Below, in pieces: positions 1 through 5,705 of a DNA stretch of 5,705 bases; the first letter of the stretch is position 1; each line of letters starts with the position of its first letter. The translations under genes and the position numbers were made by a program. The DNA is taken from NCBI GenBank assembly GCA_002341805.1, contig DDOS01000109.1, positions 14,774 through 20,478 on the forward strand, read 5' to 3'. The DNA comes from Aquificaceae bacterium UBA2488 (GTDB lineage: Bacteria; Aquificota; Aquificia; Aquificales; Aquificaceae). The notes beneath the pieces were generated by a model. It ran no database searches, was not told the origin of the DNA, and saw nothing but the letters and a program-made list of their open reading frames with translations.

Positions 1-1
1 G

Positions 2-913
2 CTTTTAAAGGACAAATACGATATAAATATAATGGCATCCCTAAAATCTTTCATAGAGTACGCAAAATCAAAAGGTGTCAACATAATACCTGTAAGCAAA
101 GAAAACATAGATACATGCATAGAATCAACACAAGATTATGATATACTGATAAATAATAACAGCGTATTTTCCATACACCATCCAAACAAAATCCATTGGG
201 TACACTCAGATTATTTTAAATTTTTTACAAAAGATGAGGTAGATGTATTTTTAAAAGAGGTAAAACAAGATTTTGTAAAGTGGGTGGTGTTTGTCTCAGA
301 ACCACTAAGAGATAATTTCAAAGTCTATGTGGATGATAAGAAATCCCTTATAATACCAAATTTTACAGAGTATATAGCCCCGTATCCAAAATCTTATCAA
401 GAGCCTATCAAAGTGGTATGGGTAGGACGTTTAGAATCAAATAAAAATTGGCAGGTTTTACTAAAAGCCATGAAACATGAACCTATTCAGACATACTTTA
501 TAGGCGATGGACCAGAGCTTGGTATTCTTTTGGAGATGAAAAGCACCAAACCAAACGCTTATAAAAACATGCATTTTTTAGGTTATATGCCTAACGAAGA
601 TATATTAAACTTCCACAAAAACGAAACTTCCATATTTGTATTTACCTCAAAAGAAGAATCCTTTGGTTTATCGCTTTTAGAAGCCATATCTTATGGCCTA
701 CCCGTCATTTCCATAGACACCTATGTATCAAGATATATAATGGGAGATAAAGGCCTATACTTTAAAAACGAAGTTGAGTTAAAAAACCTTATTTTTAAAC
801 TAAAAGCCGATAAAACCTTTTACGAAGAACAAGTCCATCATTCCTTAGAAAGAGCAAAACTCTTTTACAAAGACCACATAAAAGAAATGTGGGACAGCAT
901 TTTGTTAAACTAA
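2..913 (+). CDS. GT-B fold glycosyltransferase, GT4-like, N-terminus cut by window edge
   Basis: Probable retaining glycosyltransferase that moves a sugar from a nucleotide-sugar donor, typically in surface polysaccharide or glycolipid assembly; the substrate cannot be told from sequence. Counting residues from the ATG at 32, the C-terminal donor-binding domain begins near residue 126 with VVWVGRLESNKNW, followed by YFIGDGPEL (155-163), HFLGYMPNEDI (181-191) and FVFTSKEESFGLSLLEAISYGLPVIS (202-227). This last segment carries the E-x7-E signature of GT4 enzymes (E209 and E217). The acceptor-side domain is short. The frame stays open from base 2 to the ATG at 32 and encodes a plausible strand (KYDINIMASLKSF), and no Shine-Dalgarno sits at a useful distance before that ATG. 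I therefore infer that the real start is left of the window and that the ATG at 32 is internal. It ends at TAA 911-913 and converges on the leftward genes. The GT4-like assignment is strong; the exact role is unknown. Confidence 0.85.
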   Translation, partial: LLKDKYDINIMASLKSFIEYAKSKGVNIIPVSKENIDTCIESTQDYDILINNNSVFSIHHPNKIHWVHSDYFKFFTKDEVDVFLKEVKQDFVKWVVFVSEPLRDNFKVYVDDKKSLIIPNFTEYIAPYPKSYQEPIKVVWVGRLESNKNWQVLLKAMKHEPIQTYFIGDGPELGILLEMKSTKPNAYKNMHFLGYMPNEDILNFHKNETSIFVFTSKEESFGLSLLEAISYGLPVISIDTYVSRYIMGDKGLYFKNEVELKNLIFKLKADKTFYEEQVHHSLERAKLFYKDHIKEMWDSILLN

Positions 914-930
914 AAATTTTCCCTATAGAA

Positions 931-987
931 ATGAAAGATATCTTCAAAGAGATGATAGCGGAGTTTCATTTTAGAAAAAACCAATAA
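931..987 (+). pseudogene. Possible remnant: 18-codon ORF resembling the N-terminus of AAA-type ATPases
   Basis: A short frame, MKDIFKEMIAEFHFRKNQ and stop, lies in the convergent gap just after the glycosyltransferase. Its amphipathic, charged pattern (MK-x-I-x-KE-x-I-x-EFH-x-RK) resembles from memory the first residues of prokaryotic AAA ATPases of the kind paired with DUF4143, which go on to a P-loop. Nothing of the rest is present: the frame stops at 985-987 and the next bases enter a GC-rich hairpin. There is no convincing ribosome-binding site before 931. It may be the decayed stub of a lost gene, or chance. The resemblance is weak and was not tested by alignment. Confidence 0.18.
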
Positions 988-995
988 GATTTTTT

Positions 996-1018
996 AAACC
1001 CCCCGCTCCTGGGCGGGG
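996..1018 (-). terminator. GC-rich hairpin, probable terminator of the leftward lipoprotein gene
   Basis: CCCCGC (1018-1013), loop CCAGGA, and GCGGGG (1006-1001) form a perfect 6-bp stem starting 14 bases past the lipoprotein stop. On the minus strand it is followed by GG and then UUU, a weak U-tract that soon turns into an A-run. On the plus strand no T-run follows, so it serves the glycosyltransferase less well as an intrinsic terminator. It is the only strong stem in the convergent gap, and it stands out as GC-rich in an AT-rich region. Confidence 0.5.
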
Positions 1019-1032
1019 ACGGTACAAGCTAG

Positions 1033-2319
1033 TTATTCTGATACTGTATATGAAACTGGCACTCCTGCTATAGTACCAGAGAATGTAATTTGGTCTTCAT
1101 AATCATCACCAGATGGAATTATAGAAACTGTTTTGGTAAGGCTTGTTGCTCCTTGGCTACCACAAGGAATTGATAAAGTTGCGGCTGAAGATACGGTTGA
1201 ACTTGTTGCTGTTAAAAGATAAGTATAACTAGGACTACAAGTTTGAATAGGCATAGGAGTGAGGAATGTTGCGTAAATATAAGTACTTGAAGAAGTTCCT
1301 GGATTGTGTGTTATGCTAATAGTTCCACTGCCAGTATAAGGATAATAGATATATCCTACCTTATCATCACTATTATAAGTAGTTGAGATACTTAATATTT
1401 CAAAGTTTGGTGATGTTATAGGAGAGTTTAGGTTGTAGAAGCTAACTTTATCAGCACGTGGTATAAATGCTATTAAAGCAGTATTGCTCATTTCATTTTT
1501 TGGAATTATTATTAAACCGTGGTGATAAGATAAAGTAGTACTACTAGAGCCGGATAGGCTATCAACTTCATATCTTATGTCTGTAACATGTATTGTAAAT
1601 TTGCTGTTTAGAGATGAAGGTAGGTTTATTGGATAAGTCAACTCTTCAACTTTGGCTATAATAATAGAGCCTGGGACTTGGCTACCATTTACCGAAACAC
1701 TAGATATTGTTTTGCTATATGCAAAGAACACATGAGTAAAGCTTACAGAATTGCCAGACGAGTTTATTTGTTCCTCTTCTTGTTCTAAGCTTGTTAACAT
1801 GTTCATAAAATTACCTTTTCTATAATCATCTACAAATATATCTCTATATCTAGAGGCAGATGAAATAGAGCTTCCATAATATGAGGCTAGCACAGATGTT
1901 GAATAAGCATCGTTTATTGGGTTTATATAAATATTTGATAAAGAGCTAACTGCTATATAATGATAAATGGTCCCAGGAGATACATCATTATCCTTTGCTT
2001 GCAAAACCACAGCTTCTATAAGATACGGACCTTGACCACAATTTTGACCTGTTAGGGATATATTAAAAGCGCCACCATTATTCATATCAGATGTATCAGA
2101 ACCACAGAGATTTAAAGCACCACTTGGTGAAGCATTGTAGACAAACACGCTTGCTGATACAGGTCCATCTGTGACATAACCGCTTACGGTAGGAGCAGAA
2201 CCTCCTCCAGTTGAAGCTGTAGAACCACCACCACCGCCTCCACCACAGGAGACCATTGCAACGCTAGCCCCAAGGGCTACAAATCCTGCAAGGGCATCTT
2301 GCATCTTTAACTTTCTCAT
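1033..2319 (-). CDS. Secreted lipoprotein with poly-Gly linker, function unknown
   Basis: A 428-residue exported lipoprotein that I do not recognise. The N-terminus has a basic n-region (MRKLK), a hydrophobic stretch (about 10-23) and a lipobox-like MVSC, giving lipidation at C25. Met at -3 is slightly off consensus. A flexible linker of seven Gly and then Ser/Thr/Gly follows up to about residue 42. The mature part starts with VSGYVTDGPVSASVFVYN (45-62), which resembles the first strands of carboxypeptidase-regulatory-like or other Ig-like beta domains. The rest is Ser/Thr/Tyr-rich and beta-prone. A charged EQEEEQ patch lies near 179-184. The four mature cysteines other than C25 fall in two local pairs, C72/C94 and C361/C386, suggesting two disulfides and hence an extracytoplasmic location. 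The start is fixed by GGAGG seven bases upstream. It lies 53 bases after hemH and is followed by a GC-rich hairpin. Candidate roles are surface adhesion or envelope function, without direct evidence. Confidence 0.85.
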   Translation of the reverse strand: MRKLKMQDALAGFVALGASVAMVSCGGGGGGGSTASTGGGSAPTVSGYVTDGPVSASVFVYNASPSGALNLCGSDTSDMNNGGAFNISLTGQNCGQGPYLIEAVVLQAKDNDVSPGTIYHYIAVSSLSNIYINPINDAYSTSVLASYYGSSISSASRYRDIFVDDYRKGNFMNMLTSLEQEEEQINSSGNSVSFTHVFFAYSKTISSVSVNGSQVPGSIIIAKVEELTYPINLPSSLNSKFTIHVTDIRYEVDSLSGSSSTTLSYHHGLIIIPKNEMSNTALIAFIPRADKVSFYNLNSPITSPNFEILSISTTYNSDDKVGYIYYPYTGSGTISITHNPGTSSSTYIYATFLTPMPIQTCSPSYTYLLTATSSTVSSAATLSIPCGSQGATSLTKTVSIIPSGDDYEDQITFSGTIAGVPVSYTVSE

Positions 2320-2326
2320 ACAAAAA

Positions 2327-2331
2327 CCTCC
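2327..2331 (-). promoter_or_regulatory. Strong Shine-Dalgarno of the lipoprotein gene
   Basis: GGAGG, extended as GTGGAGGT, lies seven bases before the ATG at 2319. It selects this Met over the second Met at codon 6 and indicates efficient independent initiation rather than coupling to hemH, which ends 53 bases upstream. Confidence 0.8.
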
Positions 2332-2342
2332 ACAAAAGTTTA

Positions 2343-2370
2343 ATAATATTCTAATACAAATTTATGAAAA
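2343..2370 (-). promoter_or_regulatory. Putative sigma70-type promoter for the lipoprotein gene
   Basis: In the 53-base gap after hemH, TTTTCA (2370-2365, 4 of 6 matches to TTGACA) and TATTAT (2348-2343, 5 of 6 to TATAAT) are separated by 16 bases. Transcription would begin near 2336, leaving a leader of about 17 bases that includes the Shine-Dalgarno. The region is very AT-rich, so chance matches are likely. Read-through from hemH is also possible, because no hairpin terminator is visible after hemH. Confidence 0.4.
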
Positions 2371-2372
2371 GT

Positions 2373-3293
2373 TCATGAATTTAAACTTAGCTCTTTCAAA
2401 AGCTTTATATAGGTAGGGTTTGTTTGGAGAGTGGGTACACGCTTAAAGCTTCCATTAAGCTCTAAGACCATATTTTTATATAGATAATCCATTTCGTAGA
2501 GGGTTTCAGAGTGCTCGGAGACAAAGCTTATTGGTATCATAAGGATATTTTTGTGTTTTTTGACAAGATCAGGTAATATGTTTTGGGTGGCTGGTTCTAG
2601 CCATTTAACAGGTCCTACTTTGCTCTGATAAGATATTATATAATCGTTTTTGAAGCTTTTCATAATATTAAAAACAGATTCTTCGACTTGATCTTTGTAA
2701 GGATCGCCTTTTTTGATGATTTTTTCAGGAAGGCTATGAGCGGAGAATACAAAAAAATCTTTTTCATCCGCCATAGGTTTTATCTGTTCTACCCAAGCTT
2801 GGATAAAAAGTGGATGGTTGTGATAAGATTTTATTTCATATACTCTCTTATCTTTTAGTTTTGATGCTTTTAAAAGCCTATAAAACTCTTTAAAAGAAGA
2901 GCCTGTGGTGGTAGAGCTATAATGTGTATACAAAGGCAAAAGCGCTATATCTTTTATATCCTGTTTTTCTAGCTCCTTTATAGCCTCAGCTGTAAAAGGA
3001 TGCCAATATCTCATGGCTATAGATACTACAAAATCATCTCCAAGAGCTTCTTGAAGGGTCTCTTTTTGAGCTGCGGTTTGCTCTTTTTGAGGGGATTTAC
3101 CCCCCATTATATCATAATAATACCTTGTTTTCTTGGCTCTAATATAAGATATTAAAAAAGCTATAGGTTTTTGGATAAGCCTTGGAATCTGAATAATATC
3201 GTGATCTGAAAAAAGATTATAAAGAAAGGGCCTTATTGCCTCTAAAGAGTCAGGCCCTCCCATATTTAGAAGTACTACAGCTCTTTTTGACAT
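2373..3293 (-). CDS. hemH: Ferrochelatase
   Basis: Ferrochelatase inserts ferrous iron into a porphyrin (protoporphyrin IX or, in the coproporphyrin branch, coproporphyrin III), the metal-insertion step of heme synthesis. Visible family motifs are LLNMGGPDSLE (8-18), MGGKSP (63-68), LPLYTHYSSTTTGSSF (119-134), FSAHSLPEK (183-191) with the catalytic His186, YQSKVGPVKWLEP (222-234), and ISFVSEHSETLYEMD (255-269), whose Glu263 matches the second active-site acidic residue (Glu264 in B. subtilis). At 306 residues it is the short bacterial form, with no C-terminal [2Fe-2S] extension. Hydrophobic stretches exist, but there is no clear membrane anchor. The start codon lies 9 bases after the metE stop, in the same reading frame. 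The only SD-like sequence (UAAGG, 3298-3294) abuts the ATG, so translational coupling to metE is likely. The MSKRAVVLLN start agrees with the usual position before the first strand. Confidence 0.96.
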   Translation of the reverse strand: MSKRAVVLLNMGGPDSLEAIRPFLYNLFSDHDIIQIPRLIQKPIAFLISYIRAKKTRYYYDIMGGKSPQKEQTAAQKETLQEALGDDFVVSIAMRYWHPFTAEAIKELEKQDIKDIALLPLYTHYSSTTTGSSFKEFYRLLKASKLKDKRVYEIKSYHNHPLFIQAWVEQIKPMADEKDFFVFSAHSLPEKIIKKGDPYKDQVEESVFNIMKSFKNDYIISYQSKVGPVKWLEPATQNILPDLVKKHKNILMIPISFVSEHSETLYEMDYLYKNMVLELNGSFKRVPTLQTNPTYIKLLKELSLNS

Positions 3294-3302
3294 CCTTACA
3301 AC

Positions 3303-5567
3303 TTATGCTTCTTTTCTTATTTTAAAAGCCATAGACATCATGTTTTTTAAAGCAGGTATTACCTCTTCCCATTTTCTGGTTTTAAGACCACAGTCTGGAT
3401 TTACCCACAATAATGACTTATCAAGGACTTTCATAGCGCGTTTCATAACAAGCTCCATCTGTTTCACAGAAGGTATAGCTGGAGAGTGAATATCGTATAC
3501 TCCAATACCAATCTGCCTATCCCATTTACCAAACTTCTCAAAAGCTTCCAATATCTCCCCTTTGCTTCTAGAAGCTTCTATGGATATCACATCAAAATCC
3601 ATCTCATATATCTTATCTATGATATCGTTAAACTCCGAGTAGCACATGTGAGTATGTATTTGGATTTTTGGTAGAGCGTTAGAGCATAGTCTAAAAGCTT
3701 TTATAGCCCAGTCAAAATAACTATCCCAATCTTTTTTCTTAAGTGGTACACCTTCTCTAAAAGCAGGCTCATCTATTTGAATGATTTTAATACCGTTTTT
3801 CTCAAGATCCTTTACTTCATCTAATATTGCCAAAGCTATTTGATAAGCTGTCTCTTTCTTTGGTATATCTTCTTTGTAAAAGCTCCAATTTAGGATAGTA
3901 ATAGGCCCTGTAAGCATACCTTTCACAGGTTTTTGGGTTTTAGATTGAGCGTATAAAATCTCATTTAGAGTCATAGGTTCATCTCTATACACATCTCCGT
4001 ATATGATGGGTGGTCTATATCCTCTTGAACCATAGGAAATTATCCAACCATGCTCTGTGGTGGCAACACCCTTTAGCTTTTGGGCAAAAAACTCTACCAT
4101 GTCAGTACGCTCAAACTCTCCATGCACAAGCACATCAAGATCTATCTCCTCTTGAAACTTTATAACATTATCTATTTGGCTTTTAATAAAAGCATCATAC
4201 TCTTCTTTTGATATCTTACCAGCGTTGTAGGCGCTTCTTTTCTTACGCACCTCTTCGGTTTGTGGGAAAGAGCCTATGGTGGTGGTAGGGAAAAGTGGTA
4301 AATTTAATATGCTTTGTTGGAGCTTTATACGTTCTTTGAAAGGAAGTTCTCTTTGGAAATCAGATTCTTTTAGACTTTTAATACGATTTTGCACGCTCTC
4401 ATTTTTGCCAAAATCTGTTTTAAATAGCTCTTTGGTCTCTTGGAGTACTCGTAGGGCTTCAGGATTTCCTTCATAAGCTCCTTTTAGGGTTTTTAACTCA
4501 CTTAATTTTTGTTTGGCAAAGCTTAGTCGTTTTTTAAGCTCTATATCCATCTTGGTTTCACTTTCCACATTAACAGGTACATGCATCAAAGGACATGAGT
4601 TTGATATAGAGATATTTTTGGCTATTTTAGAAAGCTCTTCTATAAGATGAAGCTTTTCCTCTAAGTTTGCTCTCCAGACTTGACGGCCATTTATAAGCCC
4701 AGCTATTAGCTCTTTGTCTTGGGGGAATCCGTATTTTTTAAGATTTCCTAAGTTTTCTGTATTTGAGCATAGGTCAAGTCCAATTCTTTTTACAGGCAAA
4801 TCTATAATATCCTTATAAGCACTCACACTATCATAGTAAGTGATAAGCTCAATATCCACAAAACTAAGCTCTTGATAGATTTTTTTTATAGCTTTTATTT
4901 CATAATCTTTTAAATCAAGCACCAAAGCAGGATCATGAAAAGATATGATATTTACATTCTCAGTTTTTAGGCTTTTAATAATATCTTTATAAACTTCCAA
5001 AATGGGTTCTAAGAAATACATCAACGTTTTTTCATCTTCTATCTTAGATGGTTCTAATATATCAAAACCAGCAGAGGAGCTTTTTTTAAAGGTTTTAGAG
5101 AGTTTTAGAAATGTAAATGGGGCTATTAGATAGGGTTTTGGATTTTTTACTTTATCTTTGGCATTTATAAAACATCTTTGGGGTTTGTTGTTTAAAAGCT
5201 TAAAAACATTGGACTCAAGCTCGGGAACTATATAGTGATAGTTTGTGTTGAAGTATTTTGTCATCTCCATGGCTTGCTTGCCTCTGGCCATTTCAAAATA
5301 TGTATCTAAGCCATTGTATTCACCAAATCTTGATGGGATTGCTCCCACCATCACAGCGGTATCTAACATAAAATCGTAGAAAGAAAGCTCGCCTGTGGGT
5401 ATTTCATCCACATTTTCCATATAGGCTTTTACCCTTTGGGCTTCTATGGTTCTCATGCCTTCATAAAACTGTTCTTCAGTTATCTTTTTCGACCAAAAAC
5501 CCTCTAATGTGGTTTTAAATTCTCTTTTTTCGCCAAGCTTTGGGTATCCGTAAGAAAGTACTTTCAT
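3303..5567 (-). CDS. metE: Cobalamin-independent methionine synthase (5-methyltetrahydropteroyltriglutamate-homocysteine methyltransferase)
   Basis: Transfers the methyl group of 5-methyl-tetrahydrofolate polyglutamate to homocysteine, the last step of methionine synthesis, using zinc and no B12; cytosolic. The 754 residues (numbered from the ATG at 5567) match E. coli MetE (753) almost position for position. The zinc ligands are H640 and C642 (in HTHMCYSEF), E664 (ISIEASRS) and C726 (NPDCGLKTR). Homocysteine contacts are I431-G432-S433 (TTTIGSFPQ), E484 ([10 protein letters not shown]) and D599 ([10 protein letters not shown]). The acid-base His is H694 (VYDIHSP). [11 protein letters not shown] and [10 protein letters not shown] are also conserved. 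The N-terminal half is the related non-catalytic barrel ([27 protein letters not shown]), where the degenerate counterpart of the IDEPAL motif reads FHDPAL. A TTG at 5585 would add six residues, but the ATG has AGGUGAU directly before it and aligns with the family start. It leads an operon with hemH and sits behind a structured leader. Confidence 0.97.
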   Translation of the reverse strand: MKVLSYGYPKLGEKREFKTTLEGFWSKKITEEQFYEGMRTIEAQRVKAYMENVDEIPTGELSFYDFMLDTAVMVGAIPSRFGEYNGLDTYFEMARGKQAMEMTKYFNTNYHYIVPELESNVFKLLNNKPQRCFINAKDKVKNPKPYLIAPFTFLKLSKTFKKSSSAGFDILEPSKIEDEKTLMYFLEPILEVYKDIIKSLKTENVNIISFHDPALVLDLKDYEIKAIKKIYQELSFVDIELITYYDSVSAYKDIIDLPVKRIGLDLCSNTENLGNLKKYGFPQDKELIAGLINGRQVWRANLEEKLHLIEELSKIAKNISISNSCPLMHVPVNVESETKMDIELKKRLSFAKQKLSELKTLKGAYEGNPEALRVLQETKELFKTDFGKNESVQNRIKSLKESDFQRELPFKERIKLQQSILNLPLFPTTTIGSFPQTEEVRKKRSAYNAGKISKEEYDAFIKSQIDNVIKFQEEIDLDVLVHGEFERTDMVEFFAQKLKGVATTEHGWIISYGSRGYRPPIIYGDVYRDEPMTLNEILYAQSKTQKPVKGMLTGPITILNWSFYKEDIPKKETAYQIALAILDEVKDLEKNGIKIIQIDEPAFREGVPLKKKDWDSYFDWAIKAFRLCSNALPKIQIHTHMCYSEFNDIIDKIYEMDFDVISIEASRSKGEILEAFEKFGKWDRQIGIGVYDIHSPAIPSVKQMELVMKRAMKVLDKSLLWVNPDCGLKTRKWEEVIPALKNMMSMAFKIRKEA

Positions 5568-5574
5568 ATCACCT
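5568..5574 (-). promoter_or_regulatory. metE ribosome-binding site
   Basis: AGGUGAU immediately precedes the ATG at 5567 and is complementary to the 3' part of the anti-Shine-Dalgarno region (the canonical complement is AAGGAGGUGAUC). This decides the metE start in favour of the ATG over the in-frame TTG at 5585. It lies one base downstream of a GGCUUUUA element that can pair with the 5' end of the leader, so its accessibility may be regulated. Confidence 0.7.
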
Positions 5575-5575
5575 G

Positions 5576-5660
5576 TAAAAGCCAAATATTTTTTGGCACT
5601 GGGTTATTTCTATCCCGCCTCGTAAAAGCCTTTAACCCAGCAGGCGGTATTCGGCTTTTA
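5576..5660 (-). promoter_or_regulatory. Structured 5' leader of metE with an H-type pseudoknot; candidate riboswitch or cis-regulatory RNA
   Basis: Read on the minus strand, CCGCCU (5647-5642) pairs perfectly with AGGCGG (5620-5615), and CUGGGUUA (5640-5633) pairs perfectly with UAACCCAG (5606-5599). The order of arms is 1, 2, 1', 2', so the two helices form an H-type pseudoknot. One base lies between the 5' arms, 12 bases (AAGGCUUUUACG) lie in the middle, and eight (GAUAGAAA) lie between the 3' arms. GC-rich arms in an AT-rich gap, together with the place before a methionine synthase, suggest ligand- or protein-sensing control. In addition, UAAAAGCC (5660-5653) can pair with GGCUUUUA either at 5630-5623 or at 5583-5576. 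I do not see the hallmarks of SAM-I, SAM-II, SAH or cobalamin riboswitches. The pairings are seen directly; the regulatory role is inferred. Confidence 0.6.
5581..5597 (-). promoter_or_regulatory. Leader hairpin followed by UUUU, just before the metE RBS
   Basis: GCCAAA (5597-5592), loop AAAUA, and UUUGGC (5586-5581) form a perfect 6-bp stem, followed at once by UUUUA and then the ribosome-binding site. The shape is that of a small, weak intrinsic terminator or an RBS-adjacent hairpin. With only three GC pairs and four U residues it would be a poor terminator on its own, especially at high temperature. Its 3' arm overlaps the second GGCUUUUA copy, so pairing of that copy with the upstream leader would break this hairpin. 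Confidence 0.4.
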
Positions 5661-5667
5661 TAATTTT

Positions 5668-5673
5668 ATCATA
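5668..5673 (-). promoter_or_regulatory. Putative -10 element of the metE promoter
   Basis: TATGAT (5 of 6 to TATAAT) would place the transcription start near 5661, exactly at the front of the leader element UAAAAGCC, giving a leader of about 95 bases. No good -35 hexamer is found 16-18 bases upstream (the sequence there is around AGCTAT), so the promoter call is tentative. metE could also be transcribed from an upstream gene. Confidence 0.3.
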
Positions 5674-5674
5674 T

Positions 5675-5704
5675 TTATTGTTCTTCTTTCATAGCTTTTT
5701 TTAT
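5675..5704 (-). CDS. Possible C-terminal end of an upstream leftward gene
   Basis: The minus strand at the right edge can be read as IKKAMKEEQ followed by TAA (5677-5675). A Lys/Glu-rich tail is typical of protein C-termini, and the stop would leave a 107-base gap before metE, just large enough for the leader. Only nine codons are visible, so the family cannot be named and chance is a real alternative. Confidence 0.25.
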   Translation of the reverse strand: MKKAMKEEQ

Positions 5705-5705
5705 T

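Noticed and set aside
929..971. Inverted repeat AAATGAAA/TTTCATTT as terminator of the glycosyltransferase gene
   Set aside because: All AT except one pair, a 27-base loop, and followed on the plus strand by TAGAAAAAA rather than a T-run.
2213..2245. Gly-codon repeat in the lipoprotein gene as a phase-variation tract
   Set aside because: The glycines use mixed GGT, GGA and GGC codons and repeat units of three would not shift the frame, so switching by slippage is unlikely.
2372..2379. TTCATGAA palindrome at the hemH stop as an operator
   Set aside because: Only 8 bp, partly inside the coding end, and such palindromes are common by chance in AT-rich DNA.
3486..3674. 62-codon plus-strand ORF inside metE
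   Set aside because: It lies wholly antisense to the strongly conserved zinc-site region of metE, has no ribosome-binding site and no recognisable domain; it is a shadow frame.
4276..4476. 66-codon plus-strand ORF inside metE
   Set aside because: Antisense to the linker and start of the catalytic barrel of metE, with Ser/Leu/Arg-rich composition typical of a complement of coding DNA.
5599..5660. metE leader as a standard cobalamin, SAM-I or SAH riboswitch
   Set aside because: I could not find the B12-box, the SAM-I four-way junction motifs or the SAH core sequence on the minus strand; only the pseudoknot geometry is suggestive.
1..5705. CRISPR arrays, insertion sequences, tRNA or rRNA genes, toxin-antitoxin or phage genes
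   Set aside because: No spaced direct repeats, transposase motifs, terminal inverted repeats or cloverleaf sequences were seen; almost all of the window is occupied by four ordinary coding genes.

Overview
The window is AT-rich, strongly favours ATA, AAA and other A/T-ending codons, and is densely packed with bacterial genes. Good Shine-Dalgarno sites are present at two of the starts. The gene content (B12-independent methionine synthase, a short ferrochelatase without an iron-sulfur tail, a Gly-rich lipoprotein, a GT4 glycosyltransferase) together with the base composition would fit a low-GC thermophilic chemolithotroph such as the Aquificota (for example Hydrogenobaculum). This is an impression from protein style, not a proven assignment.

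Layout. A GT-B/GT4 glycosyltransferase runs rightward from the left edge to 913. Its frame is open to the first bases, so its N-terminal part lies outside the window. A 119-base convergent gap follows, holding a possible gene remnant (931-987) and a GC-rich hairpin that best fits a terminator for the leftward genes. Everything else reads leftward. From right to left these are a possible C-terminal fragment of an upstream gene (stop at 5675-5677), a structured 5' leader (about 5576-5660), metE (start at 5567), hemH (9 bases after metE) and an unrecognised secreted lipoprotein (1033-2319) with its own strong ribosome-binding site and a plausible promoter.

How the genes relate. metE and hemH are almost certainly cotranscribed. 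MetE makes methionine without cobalamin and HemH inserts iron into protoporphyrin IX; no direct pathway link is visible, so the pairing may simply be operon economy. The lipoprotein gene could be read from the same transcript, since no terminator is visible after hemH, but it looks able to be expressed independently.

The most interesting element is the metE leader. It holds a perfectly complementary 6-bp plus 8-bp H-type pseudoknot. It also holds a duplicated GGCUUUUAC segment, one copy inside the pseudoknot and one next to the metE ribosome-binding site. Both copies can pair with a single upstream UAAAAGCC. That is the architecture expected of a cis-acting switch controlling methionine synthase. 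I could not match it to a known SAM, SAH or cobalamin riboswitch class by eye.
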